A stretch of 64,000 bases of DNA, taken from NCBI GenBank assembly GCA_024663395.1, contig JANFAH010000028.1, positions 779,344 through 843,343 on the forward strand. Direction: 5' to 3'. Shown piece after piece: positions 46,693 through 58,542 of the stretch. Every line of letters begins with the position of its first letter. Position 1 is the first letter of the stretch. Source of the stretch: Pisolithus tinctorius. Its lineage: Eukaryota; Basidiomycota; Agaricomycetes; Boletales; Pisolithaceae. The translations under genes and the position numbers were made by a program. The notes beneath the pieces were generated by a model. That model saw only the letters and a program-made list of their open reading frames with translations, ran no database searches and was not told the DNA's origin.

Positions 46693-49080
46693 ATGGCCAG
46701 TCTGATCAGCTTCCCGACATCTGAGTCTGCCCCCATCCCCGTCCCCTCTCCCCTCGTCTACCTCCCCTTCCGACGCATCTCCCTCCCCGCAGCCTCAGCA
46801 CCTGCCCCTCACCGTGCTTCCATCGTCTCGTCCCAGCTATCGCCACAGCGTAGAACGAGGACAAGGCGCGTGCATCGGCGTACTTCGTCAGACGAAGCGA
46901 GAGATGCGAGACGAGTCAAGATTGTCACAGAGTTCTACGAGACAGAGAAGTCCTATTTCAATGGTCTCGATCTGGTGTACCAAGTGCGTGTGCTCCCCCG
47001 CTCGTCAGCCCACGGCGACCGCTGACGATTACATCACACAGCATTTCCTTTCACCTATCCTTGCATCTCTCAGCACCCCAAATCCTCTTCTCACCCGTCA
47101 AGAATTGGCCACGCTCCTCTCCAACTTCATAGATATCTGGAACTTTCGCCGTACATTTGTGGTTGCATTGTCAGAAAATCTTCGATCCAAGTCGACTTCA
47201 CTCTCCACCGTCCTTCTCGCACATTTTCCCTACCTCTATCTTTACACCCCATTCATAACCTCATTCCCGGCTTCCCTGACATTCCTCATGTCACTCTCTA
47301 GTATTAGCGCCTCGCCAAACCCACGTTTCACAGCCTTCTTGCGCACCCAGGAATCACACCCTCGCTGTGCGCACCTCCGTCTATCCGATTACCTCCTCAC
47401 TCTCGTCCAACGGTGCCCACGCTACCTTCTTCTCCTCAAAGACCTCGTACAAGCCACAGACCCAAGTTCTACTGAATACGAAACCCTCCAGCGAGCTCTC
47501 GGTCTTGTAGAAAAGAGTACGTCCTCCCCCATTTTCATTCGGATGCTTATATCACAATCTCACAATGTTCACTCTCCGAACCACAGTCACGAGCTCCCTC
47601 GACACATCTCTCACGGTACATGCTCAAACACTCTCACTGCTCAATCTCCAACGCAACACGAACAACCTCCCCTCCTCATTATCCCCCCTCGTAACGCCCG
47701 GTCGAGATCTCCTCAAACGTGGCACACTCATTTGCCAAGGGCTTTCTTCCCCTGCCCCCTACGAATTCATTCTCCTGAGTGATCATCTACTTTGGTTATC
47801 TCGCGACGAAACAAACAATAGTCCTGGTCTCCTTGAACAGCGTTCCAGCCCACGCGGCGAGAATGAAAGATGGTTATACGCAGGTCACCTCGATCTCATC
47901 GATTTGGAAGTTGTAATAACTATCGTGCATAATGGTGTGATTCCACGACTTGATGTCCTCAGCCCGCAAGGGTCGTTTGCGTTGTACGCACCAGCAGGTA
48001 TGTATTTGTTCTTGTTATACATCTAGTATATATATGCGTGTCCTACCTTCCTTCTCTTACCCCCTTCCCCCCCTCAGGCTCTGCATCCAAACAACAGAAA
48101 ATATCAGATGAACAAGAAATCCTTGACGCGTGGCTAACATCTCTCCGCGCAGCCCGTGCTGCACGTCTCGCAGCGCTTGCACGAGTGAATCCTGACTCGA
48201 CGTTATCAGCGAGCGGATCTAATGTTCACATCCGGCAGGCATTGAGGGCATTTGCGTATGAAAGCACTGATCCTTGCGAAAACTCGCTGGCGTTTGAGTA
48301 CTTGGCTACGTCTCGACACTCGAGTGATACCGGTAGACTTTCACCTGAAGAGTCTAGGGGAAATGAGTTGCCGCAGATGGCATCAAGAGCAGTGAAACGC
48401 ACAAATGGAGAGCACACATCGACCACTTCCTTCCACCCGTATGGACTCCCGATGCAAAAGCGGACAAGTGCATGCGATGTGGAAGACCCTTTGGATTCGT
48501 CCTGGATCTCAGATTTGAGAGCTTCTTCGGATGGAGGACTGCAAAGGTCAGTGTCGGGGACGACGCCAACACAAAAACAGAGAGTGGGAAGGAGAAGGAG
48601 AGAGGAAGGGGTGCATGGCGACACAAACATCATTGTCGGATATGTGGGAGAGTGGTTTGTGCGGCGTGTTCTGACAAGGTAAGGTAATTGGTTTTCAATA
48701 CTTATATATTTGGTAGGCCATTCATGATTGGAAACTTTCATTAACGCTTCTCTCTCTCTCTCTCTCTCCCTCGCCTACGCTTATAGACATTCTATACTTC
48801 TCGGCTCGACGCAGATTCCTTGGCTAAACCAAAACCTGCGCGTGCGTGTACCGAGTGTTACGATATGACATTTCCTCTTCTTCCTAGCCCCACTTTTCCT
48901 GAGTCTGGCCCAAGCGTCAAGCACAATGTAAAGGACAAGACTGAGAAGTTGGGGCGCAAACAGCAATGCATAGAAAGCGACCGCATTCAGCTGACCTCCA
49001 TGATGTGGGATTTTTTTGTGTCTTGTTTAGGATTGAAAACCAACGTACACCTCGATTTCGATGAATACAGGAGGAAATGA
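46693..49080 (+). CDS. RhoGEF-PH-FYVE protein, 3' end replaced by a duplicated segment
   Basis: Exons: 46693-46983, 47042-47516, 47587-47997, 48078-about 48400, then a FYVE exon ending 48678, then 48787 onward. The DH domain runs from VKIVTEFYETEKSYFNGLDLVYQHFLSPIL through RLSDYLLTLVQRCPRYLLLLKDLV. The PH-like region is RDLLKRGTLICQG...FILLSDHLLWLSR...LYAGHLDLIDLEVV. The FYVE finger is CMRCGRPFG (48470), WRHKHHCRICGRVVCAACSDK (48630-48678), then KTFYTSR...ARACTECYD (48787-48865), which supplies all four Cys pairs. FYVE binds PI3P on endosomes; DH activates Rho GTPases. A frame change just before the FYVE (about 48400) needs an intron or indel. From about 48965 the frame runs into the segmental duplication and stops at 49080. 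Confidence 0.72.
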
Positions 49081-52080
49081 AACGGTCACGCCCAGTCGGA
49101 CTACGATGTCGATTATCCATCCAATCACAGCCTGCCCGTGTGAGCAGCAACTTGGAATTCGACTTTGAGAAGCTGAGGCTCGTATTGAGGGTGCGAGATG
49201 AACAGTCCCTGAGGTACATGGAAGGTTGATGGCATTTAGCTGGCCTTTCTTTTTTCAGGGAGCTCCAGGATGCCCCGTTTAGGATCCAGCCTTACCGGTA
49301 ACGTGACGGCAGCAGGAAGAAGTAAAGCACGCCCGTTGCACAAACTCCAAGGCCTAGGCATGAATGGACTACGATCTAGGTTCTCTCATACACCCTAAGC
49401 TGATGGGTACTACCTTGCATGGGCGGCGAATCTACAGCCGAAAGATATGGATTGTATGTCATCAATCGTGCACTCCAAATTCAGTAGGGACCATGCAGGT
49501 GACTTGTGTAGAAAAGCCTTAGGCTGCTGTGCAAGCTGCTAGTACAGACAATGTAGTATTGTCAGGTGGCACCAGAACCGGTCGAACGGGCCCAGTGTAT
49601 CCTGTCATAGAAAGTGCGTCCATTCAGGTTGTCAGATGTGAGGCAGCCAGTTGACAAAACTGAACGATGCGAGAATACGAATACCAGCAGACCTATCGCA
49701 TTTCGCTAATTTTTGCTATTCTATGGATTCTGATTGGCACTGGTTTCGACTTAACATCTCTGGCGGTGCTCGAGCAACGGAGAATCCAGGAGCAATAACG
49801 CCCAACACGTGAATGCCAGGAAGGCAAACCAACTTTCGTGTACTTCTCCAAAGGCAGCTTGGACCGTGAAACAATGCAACAAGCAACCTGTGCAGAACGC
49901 GGCGTATCGACCTTGCCTTTCTGTGTAAACCTTACGCCGATACATCATTGAATCCTGAAAGATATGATCTAACGGAATATTTACAAGGACACTCTTGGCG
50001 AAGTAGGTCCAGATGCGTGGGCGCATCATGTTACTATCATGGCTTTGCAATACCCACATGCGGTGGCGAGGGAGAAAGTGCGTCCATTCATACCACCCGT
50101 TCCGTAGTTCTCTAGGTGGCACTGGTGGTATAACCCCCTCTCATCGCTTGAACGGTGACACTCAAGCTAATAAAACGACAAGTTACAGTTGGGTGGCGAT
50201 AATGACATTACGTTGACGGCGTCTCTTGCAAAATGTGGGGTAACGTGGCCAGTCAGACTGCGTCCTAGCCTCGGAAACTTGGAAGTTACATGTGATGCTT
50301 GTCTTCAGCTGTTGGGTGGAGTGCTATCTCATTCTTACAGCAACACATCTCCTACATCAAGTTGCCCGTTCATTACCCTCGGAAAGGATAAACTGGGGCA
50401 CGTCGTGCCTGGACCACTGAATCAGGTGCCTGAAACGCGGAGGAGAATGCATCTTCGAAGCACCCCTCTTACCTCCATTGAACACGTCAATGTCATGTGA
50501 GCATGTAAGTGGCGAACCCTACCGGGTGCCACTTTCCAACTATCTTCTCGGCTCCTCTGACTGGGAAAATATACCATTGTGTCCGTGGTCAGGAGGCCAG
50601 TCGCACAGCTTAACAATCCCATGTTGGTGCCGGTGCATCGCAAGCATTACAATTTCACCAGATGTAGATCAAGACTGTAAAGCTCATAAGTATAAAAGAG
50701 GTTTGTAGACGCGTTCTGAATCTAGGACTGCTATAGCTCACACATCCACTGTAAACTCCTCTCAAGTTCTTTCAAATCAACATGTCCAACAATATTGCTC
50801 AAGCTGCAGAGTACATCAAATCGGCGACCTTGGCGCCACTCCAGGTCGGCCTCTACTCAAGGGCTAAAGTCCTTGAAGAGGTTGGAGGTGTGTCGGCGGC
50901 CTCATCTATCGTCCTACGAAATCAATGACGATCTGCATACTAGACCGCGGAAAGTTTTTGGGTGAGCCTGGTCAGGATGGCGCCGCTGCCATTGGTGGCA
51001 CTCTGGTCTCCGTCCTTGCCAACCTCACCGGGCTAAACCGCGTCAGTGCACTTTGTTCAGGATGGTGTCAAGTGTTGACGCCTCATTGGCACTTGCCATC
51101 ATTTAGAGGGACGTTGCCAATTCCCTCGAGTTTGCTTCTCGCGTTGCCGCCAAGAAAGTGGGGGCTGATGACCATACTGAGGCATACTGGAATGCATTCA
51201 AGGCGTGTATTTTCCAAATCGGATGGTTCAAGCTGGATGACCAGTATGTGCTATTGGTTTCTCTGCAGGCATTACGATCTAACCCCATTTCAGGTGGTCC
51301 TCGGATTTCATCGATGGCACAACAACTGGTGCTGAGAACTTCAGCGACTACGTGATCGAAAATGTCAGAAATGACCTACTCTATTCCAAGGCAGAAAAAT
51401 CAGTTGTCATCCGAGCCATGGAATCGCTTCGAAGCCAGGCGGAAAAGCGTGCTTTTTTCAGGGGCTTCACCGCCAGCGGTAGCAAGGGGTCCTTCAGTGT
51501 TAACGCAGCGTCGTATGTACCCCTCCCTGCCTTTTTTTCGAGGGTTCACTAATTCTCTGCCAGGGTTAAAAATGGAGCACTGGCAATGCGCTTCTCTGCA
51601 TTTACATTCAATTGTAACGCCAGGGTGGATGATTATCTGATCTTCAGCATCAAGAACATCAAAGCTGATGTGCGGAAGGGTATGTAAACATACTTGCCAT
51701 ATCTCCAAACTCATTCATTATGTCACAGACAACGTGGACATGGCCGCAAGTCAGGGAATCATCGACGCACTCAGGCCGCATATCGAAGACGCATTGGGCA
51801 ATGTGGCTGGTGATTATATCGAAGGTGTGGATATCTGAATGATTGCTTTTTGGCCATTTGTACCAGTGTCTCGATTGTATCTGTGAAAGTGTAAAGTGTG
51901 CTGATGTGATATGACAATTTTTCTGATTTCTCTTGGTTGAGGATGTGAAGCACTGAAGTTTGGCTCTGAGTGACATGAGCCTAGGCATCCGGTAGCTGAG
52001 TTATATGTTGTGCCAGTAATTGGTGGGCAGACACATTCACTTACTCTATGATGATACGACTTTGGGGAGAGCTTAAAAGT
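48965..52080. repeat. Segmental duplication, copy 2
   Basis: Colinear with 39420-42545. Copy 2 is shorter in the 5' part through small deletions. It carries an intact family gene (50782-51838). Its left edge abuts the RhoGEF gene. Confidence 0.82.
50782..51838 (+). CDS. Unnamed 261-residue protein, copy delta
   Basis: Six exons: 50782-50887, 50944-51041, 51107-51243, 51294-51512, 51564-51679, 51729-51838, giving 786 bases, the same coding length as copy beta. Same blocks as beta: MSNNIAQAAEYIKSATLAPLQVGLYSR; AYWNAFKACIFQIGWFKLDDQ; FSDYVIENVRNDLLYSKAEKSVVIRAMESL; VKNGALAMRFSAFTFNC; GDYIEGVDI. The 50-bp intron 51244-51293 splits the codon before WSSDF and is absent from beta but present in alpha and, with a broken donor, in gamma. 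No stop or shift, so probably functional. Role unknown. Confidence 0.75.
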
Positions 52081-52149
52081 TAAACCCAGATGCAGAAAGT
52101 GTGATGATATGTGGCATTTCTCTGTTCAAGGTCTCATGAAGGCATGTAC

Positions 52150-52910
52150 ATACTAGATGGTTTCTGTAATGGTGGTTAGGGTCCAGGTAACCATAGGGTA
52201 AGAAATCTCTGATTCTAAGGGAATATTTCTATAATGTGGGCCATATAAAGAAGGGTCTTAAGTAGGAAGGAGGGTTAATAGCTAAGTCTAATGAAGCCAA
52301 AGTTGAGTATGGGAGGAAGGAAATGCAGAGAAGCCCATGAAACAACTGTAACAATGAATATGAATAATGGAATATGGATGGAGAATGTGGCTAAACATGG
52401 GCAGTACTACTGATAATACACATGATAGTGTAGATGATGTGTAATGACACAAATTTTGACATGTAGTGTTTGCGTGTTATGGATGAGGTTACATGGATAT
52501 ACTAAGAATAGCAAACTACAAGGATATTATTGATGATATTGCGCAAATGTTAAGCTTCAATATTTGCGTGATTGGTAGTCAATCAATTATATGATGTGAC
52601 CCATGCTACAGTGTGTGACATGAGCTATTTATATAGAACGTTGATGTAATTTGAATTAAATCTACAGATGTGAAGAGTACATATTCAATGAAACAATGGA
52701 TCCACACATGAGTTCTCAGTTCCAATCATAAGATGTGAAGCTGGATGAAGAATGAATATATATGTGATCACATGATTTAAATTCCATGATGCAGAAGTAT
52801 CAACACATAACCGCTGAAAGGACAAGTACATGCAGGATGGACAGAGGTATGATTATAAACTGATTGTGGGGAACTGATTCAGCAGGATGACTCAATGGCA
52901 TCTAATCTAT
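52150..52910 (+). repeat. Subtelomeric long direct repeat, left copy
   Basis: Aligns with 61775-62515 in the same orientation: TGTAATGGTGGTT, GAAATCTCTGATT, AGGGAATATTTCTATAATGT, AACAACTGTAACA, GTGTTTGCGTG and the closing GATTCAGCAGG...GGCATCTAATCTA occur in both in the same order. The pair brackets the recombinase-helicase locus. No coding frames. Confidence 0.82.
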
Positions 52911-52932
52911 ACAGCCCCTGGGGGAATTATAA

Positions 52933-53520
52933 TTACAAACTCCTGACCATAATTTGGGGGAAATAATGCTGGGAGTCGATAGATATGTCCATTGGGATGT
53001 CCCAGGTGAAATTTGAATGAAATTGGTGGTCAGAAAAAAAATCTACAGGGGGTAGAAGTATGGTCAGACCACAAAGTGGTATCTCTTTGGAAATACTTCT
53101 GGGAGGCTGGAAATCATTTCCATTGTCTTCAGTGGCATTGATAACACCCAGGACATCCATCCCTGGCAAGCTGGCACCCCCTCCTGATGTTACTGGATTG
53201 CCATCCCTGGGGTATGAGGAGGGGATCAGGTATGTCGATGAAACAAATATGGGGACCTTTTTAATGCAATTCTGATGGTCTTGTAATGTCATACAGATGG
53301 GGTAGACATGATTCAGACAGCCAGACCGATCTCTGAAATTGTTTTGATGGAGTGAACATGGGGAGGGGGGGGGGGTAACATATCTTACATGGATATTCTG
53401 ACACCTAGGAATGCTGCAACCATTCTCATCATCTGTTGTGACTTTCAGGCCCTCCAGGACAACCATTCCTGACAAACTTTCATGCTTCCTAATAATATGC
53501 TTTCCGGACTCCACCCTCAC
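52933..53520 (-). other. Unrecognised open frame of 195 codons
   Basis: Open on the - strand between the direct repeat and the satellite. Composition is Pro/Ile/Ser-rich without a motif that I recognise, and a poly-G run (53363-53373) lies inside it. It may be chance. Confidence 0.2.
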
Positions 53521-53535
53521 CTCCGCATGAAACCT

Positions 53536-54140
53536 GCCTTATATGGAAGGTTTCATGCATGAAACCTGCACAGCCACTGCATGAAACCTACACAGCCACT
53601 GAATGAAACCTCACAGCCACTGCATGAAACCTACACAGCCACTGAATGAAACCTCACAGCCACTGCATGAAACCTACACAGCCACTGAATGAAACCTCAC
53701 AGCCACTGCATGAAACCTCTTGGTGAGTGAATGAAACCTACACAGCCACTGAATGAAACCTCACAGCCACTGAATGAAACCTACACAGCCACTGAATGAA
53801 ACCTCTTAGTGAGTGAATGAAACCTACACAGCCACTGAATGAAACCTCACAGCCACTGAATGAAACCTACACAGCCACTGCATGCAACCTCTTAGTGAGT
53901 GAATGAAACCTACACAGCCACTGAATGAAACCTCACAGCCACTGAATGAAACCTACACAGCCACTGCATGCAACCTCTTAGTGAGTGAATGAAACCTACA
54001 CAGCCACTGAATGAAACCTCACAGCCACTGAATGAAACCTACACAGCCACTGCATGCAACCTCTTAGTGAGTGAATGAAACCTACACAGCCACTGAATGA
54101 AACCTCACAGCCACTGAATGCAACCTCCATATAAGGAAAT
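53536..54140 (+). repeat. Subtelomeric satellite, 21/22-bp units in an 86-bp higher-order repeat
   Basis: The basic units are TGAATGAAACCTACACAGCC-AC and variants with CTCACAGCCAC or CTCTTAGTGAG. The CTTAGTGAG variant recurs at 53804, 53890, 53976 and 54062, exactly 86 bp apart. Related units reappear next to the telomere at 63590-63835. Confidence 0.9.
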
Positions 54141-54164
54141 GCACAGCCACAGAGAGCAGAGAAA

Positions 54165-54645
54165 ATAAGCGACCGGTTGCTTATCTGGATTGAAGATGAT
54201 AGGCAGTTGATGAGCAAAAAAGCAGATTACCAAAAGATGTAGTAGACACAGCTACTCATTGCAACTGCCTGAAAAATAGGTGACTGGTTGCTTATCTGGA
54301 TGCAAGGGAAGTGAAGTAGCAAGAAGGCAGCTGACTACTCAGTGCCTGGTGACAGCTGGGAAGAACAAGCTGATTATCTGGACAAGTCAGACACTAGTAC
54401 TGAACACAACTAACACAGCCACTCATTGTGACTGCCTGCAAAATAGGTGACCGGTTGCTTATTTGACTTGTGGCAGAAAGTAAGAAAACCACTGACCAGG
54501 CTGAAGGTAGTTGCCTAATTTGGACATCCAAATGGGGATGACACACCAATTGGGTAGTTTAGGGTGGGTAGAGCCAAATAAATAAAGCTGACTGTGGGAA
54601 ATTTTCCCCTTTACATCTCTGCTTCCTACCACCATCTACCTCACC
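54165..54645 (+). promoter_or_regulatory. Upstream region of the recombinase-helicase gene with three degenerate palindromes
   Basis: Three copies of the P1 palindrome with one to five changes lie at 54165-54184, 54276-54295 and 54443-54462, each followed by TCTGG or TTTGAC. They precede the start codon by 184-480 bp. A role as operator or recombination sites is an inference. Confidence 0.45.
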
Positions 54646-56569
54646 ATGCCCAACTATGTCTGTGCCACCTGTGAAGACACCTTCTCCACCAAGAGTACCT
54701 ACATAGCTCACAGCAAGAAGTGCTCTTCCAAGGCCACCATCCACCTGCCCCACACCAACCAGACTATTGAGTTGCAAAGGAATGACATGGGTGATTTCAT
54801 TTGTAACTGTTCTGCCCTTGGCTGTCCCAAGCCCTTCAAGTATGCCAGCAACCTCAAGTCCCATATCAAGAAGGCTGGTAGTACATGGAAGGGGCCAGAG
54901 ATACAGGTGAGCAGTGGTGGGAAATAGTTTCCTTATTTGGAAACAACTCTGAACATGTTAACAGGGTAATCTACCCATGGGCAAATTTGACTTGGTAAGT
55001 GGCTTCATCCACCAAAAAAATAAGCGACCGGTCGCTTATCTGCCCTTCACAGACCCATGGACAAGGGATTGGAGCTGGACCTAGCAAGGACTTGGTAAGT
55101 GGTATTCTCAGGAGCAAGTGACCAATCACCCATGACATCACTATCACAGACCCATGAGGAGGAGGGCAATGCAGGTGGTCCCAGCAGGGCCAGCAAGCAC
55201 TTGGTGAGTGGCTGGCCCAAGCCAGAATAAGCGACCGGTCGCTTATTCTGCCCAATGTCATTATAGCATGAAGATATCAGTGACAGTGACAGTGGAGATG
55301 TGAGTACCAAGCTTATGGCCATTGGTGACAATGGAATGATGGATGGTCATGGCACACCAGTTCCATCACAGGTCCATTGGATCCCCAGTGAGTAGATGTG
55401 TCGCATCTGTCTATCCATACCCCACAGTGCTAAACAGGGAAACAGATAGCAGAGGATTTTGGGAAGATCCCATCTCCTCAGCAGTTGATCCCACAAGATG
55501 AAATCATGCATTCACCCCCACCACCAGCAGTGAGTGTCATTGCTTCCCCACAAATAAGCGACCGGTCACTTATCCATGGACTGGGAAACCATTCCAGGGT
55601 GACATAAGGATGGTGTCACCTACAGCCAACAAGTCAGCCCCTCCCCCCAAATCCACACAAGCACCAGCACCACCATTACCATCTCTCATAGTGAGTCAAT
55701 CACAGTCAACTTGCTGCAACTAGACTCAAGTTCCTTCAGTCTGCAATTAAAGCCCACAAACAAAACACTGGCAACGTTGCACCATCTTTGGTGTCATTGA
55801 CCAAGACTCCAGGACTCATCACCAATGAGTTTTTGAGTTCACTGGATCTTGCAGTGAATGCAGAGTTCCACTTCCTGGTCTGCCAAGTCTGTCAGATGGC
55901 ATTGGGGGTGGGGGATGTCAAGAGTCATCTAGCAAAGATCCATGGGAGACAGTCAACCCACAGTGAAATGACCCTGAAGCTGATGCTGAATTCATTGGAG
56001 GTGGCTGAACGGCTGCCCACCAACATCAGAGGGCCTAGAACATTGGTCCATGGTTTGAAAGTCCATGATGCCATGGCTTGCAGTCACTGTTCTTTTCTGT
56101 CCAGATCAACAGAGTATCTAAGGAAACATCATTCCAAAGATCACTCGATGGAACCATGACCAAGAAATTGGAGAGCTTGCAAAGTCCAACAGCTGAAGCA
56201 AGGCACAGGGGACCTGCAGGCACTCTGGGAGGTCAAGGATCATGCAGAAAGGCCAAATCAGCCATCAGCACAACAGGCTCTGGTGGACTCTTTGCTCAAA
56301 GAACTGGAGCCCACACTGGAGGTGGTCCAGACACCACTGGATGGTCGCATGGTAAGCCCCTGGTTATTGACAACACAGTGGCATGAGCACCTTGCTGGCA
56401 AGAACATCAGACAGCAGTGTAACCTGGTCATGTTACCCAAGGCAGATGATGAAGACATTCCTGGACTGAGGGAGATGGTGCAAGCATACTATCAAAAGGG
56501 CCTCTCTCTGCTGGAGCACACAGGAGAGATTGTCAAGAAAAGGTTGAATTCCCCCAATCCCATGAAAAG
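54646..56569 (+). pseudogene. Subtelomeric recombinase-helicase gene, part 1: zinc fingers, mini-exons and OrsD-like domain
   Basis: Exon 1 (54646-54906) gives a C2H2 finger (CATCEDTFSTKSTYIAHSKKC) and a second one (CPKPFKYASNLKSHIKK). Seven short exons of 27-93 bases follow, all multiples of three in phase 0: 54965-54994, 55053-55094, 55150-55203, 55267-55299, 55361-55387, 55446-55529, 55598-55690. Exon 55731-56569 encodes an OrsD (DUF3505)-like zinc domain: FHFLVCQVCQMALGVGDVKSHLAKIH ... ACSHCSFLSRSTEYLRKHHSKDH, then SPWLLTTQWHEHLAGK. An in-frame TGA at 56157-56159 interrupts this exon; the same frame continues with family-like text, so it is probably a decayed CGA. The chain splices in frame to part 2 across an intron that holds a P1 palindrome. 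Confidence 0.65.
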
Positions 56570-56621
56570 GTAAGCAGCCATACCTCCACATATAAGCGAC
56601 CGGTCGCTTATTCCTTCCCAG

Positions 56622-58542
56622 TGGCCTGTCAAACACTCCCTTCCACAAGCACCTGTATGAGTCAACCATGAAACAGTACATTGTCCCAGTGGTGATTCTA
56701 CTGGCAATGTTGATCAGACAGCAGTACAGTGGAGGGCCATTCTCTGGCTCAAATCCCAAGCTGCTGGACCTCTTGGCAGTGCTTCGCATTGGACAAGGAG
56801 ACACAGAGGCTTTGCCACTCATCCATGAGTTGCTATTCCAGCTCTGGAGCACAGCATGGAAGCATCAAGGGGACAGGGACATTGTGGACCCCACTGAAAG
56901 GTGTCTTGCCTTGATGACACTCAGAGAAGATGGTGCCTTCAAAGAGCCACACCAGGTCACCCCAATCATAGCCAGGTTGGAGTACTGCATGCGACTCACA
57001 TTTCTCATGGAGATCCACAGTTGCATGCAATCAGACCCCCAGAAGGATGATGAGGAACACTGTTCAGATCTGGAGAACTTCTTTGTGGAGAACACCCGAT
57101 ACACTTTCTCTCGTCTACGTTCCCTGCAACACCGGGCAACCTCCCTGGCCCTGGACACCATGAGCCTTCCACAGGTGTGGTGGACAGACACCAAGACCTG
57201 GAAGACGATGCTCTACCGAGGGGAGCAGGTGGACTTTGCTGATCTTTGCAAGGTCTTTGAGGGTACAGAAGCCAAGCTGGTAGAAGCCTGGGAACAGGGG
57301 ATCTTGATGGGTCAGGACATCAGAGTGGACTATGACAAGATTGCAGAGGACCTGGTCAACAAGGATGTTGGCTACTCCTTTCTGTCTGATGTCAGAAATC
57401 CACAACTTGCAGGTAGGGGTAGGTTGGTGAAGCACTTCCTAGAAGATGAGGAGATGTTTGCCCACTTTGCCATGGTCAGGCAGGGAGCCATTGTATGGAA
57501 CACAGGTGCCCTTCAAGCATGGTTGAAGAAGTATGCAGAGCTGCAAAGCTTGCTACTTTTGCGAGCCCAGATGCTCAGCGGTGCACCGAGTCGTGGCACA
57601 GAGCTCACTGCGATGACCTATCGCAACACTCAGACCCGACCAACTCGGAACCTGGTAGTGCTGGGGAAGCATGTCTCCCTGCTCTGTCAATACCTCAAGA
57701 CCACAGCATTGACAGGGAAGGACAAGCTGATCCCTCATGCCTTGGATGCCATCACCAGCGACATCTTGGTACAGGACCTAGCCTTGGCACGACCCTTTGC
57801 AGAGATTGCAGCCAAGGCATGCTTCCCAGACAAGCCAGAGGTGGTGGACCTTTATCGAAACCATGTCTTTGTCAACTTTGACCGCCTCTTTGACTCAAAG
57901 GACCTCTCATTGATCATGAGCAAGCACAGCCTTCCCATCATGCACTTTGGGCTGACCATCAATTCATGGCGACACATCCAAACAGCATGGAAACGAAAAC
58001 TTGGCTGTGCAGTGGAGGATGTGATAGAGATGGACAGGGAAGACAATGTGGAAGCCCTGCAGGCAGGCCATAGTCGGTCTACCGAAAACCGAGTGTATGG
58101 GATCAGTGTGGAAGCTCTAGCTGGAGCTGCAGAGGATGTGCTACCTGCATACCTCAATGCCAGCATGGAATGGCAAAGGCACTGCCAGGTGCCAGTCAGT
58201 GGCCAGTCAACATCATACAAGACTGTACAGGCACACCCCCCATCACCACCCCCATCCCCAACTGCTCCACCAGCACCTGAGCCCAGGGAAAACAAGCGAC
58301 CGGTCGCTTATTCCATGCCAACCAAGGCAGTCCAAAAGGCCATGGTAGATGCAGTGGTGGCCAAACTGCCATCCACAGATGAGATTGCAACCAAGGTGAT
58401 GGACAAGCTGATGCCTGCACTGAAGGGAATGTTGCAGGAGGTGTTTCAATCCACCACAGGAGGTCCATCAGAGAGGACAGACAAAGGAAAAGGGAAGGAG
58501 AGGGAGAAAGAGCAAGGGCAGAGTACCAGTCATGGTTGGTAA
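56622..58542 (+). CDS. Subtelomeric recombinase-helicase gene, part 2: tyrosine-recombinase-like domain
   Basis: Exon from 56622 (phase 2 join AG|T giving Ser). From the codon at 56668 the frame has 624 residues. Residues 300-480 carry a tyrosine recombinase signature: R309 in GAPSRGTELTAM (compare G-x-R-x-x-E-L), K344 in YLKTT, R435 in TINSWRHIQTAWKR (the HxxR box with Asn for the first His), H468 in QAGHSRSTENRVYG, and Y477 nine residues after H468, the same spacing as in XerD/Cre-type enzymes. The N-terminal 300 residues (TMKQYIVPVVILLAMLIRQ...) would be the core-binding part. The C-terminus is Pro-rich, with KRPVAY encoded by a P1 palindrome (58292-58311), and ends in a basic/acidic tail. 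The assignment is from motifs; a profile search would settle it. Confidence 0.7.

Noticed and set aside
53536..54140. Regular short repeats that could suggest a CRISPR array
   Set aside because: The units are directly adjacent with no unique spacers, and the setting is a eukaryotic subtelomere.
54971..55331. Overlapping - strand frames with RSLI or KRPVAY motifs opposite the mini-exons
   Set aside because: The motif is just the palindrome translated on the other strand; splice signals and domains are on the + strand.
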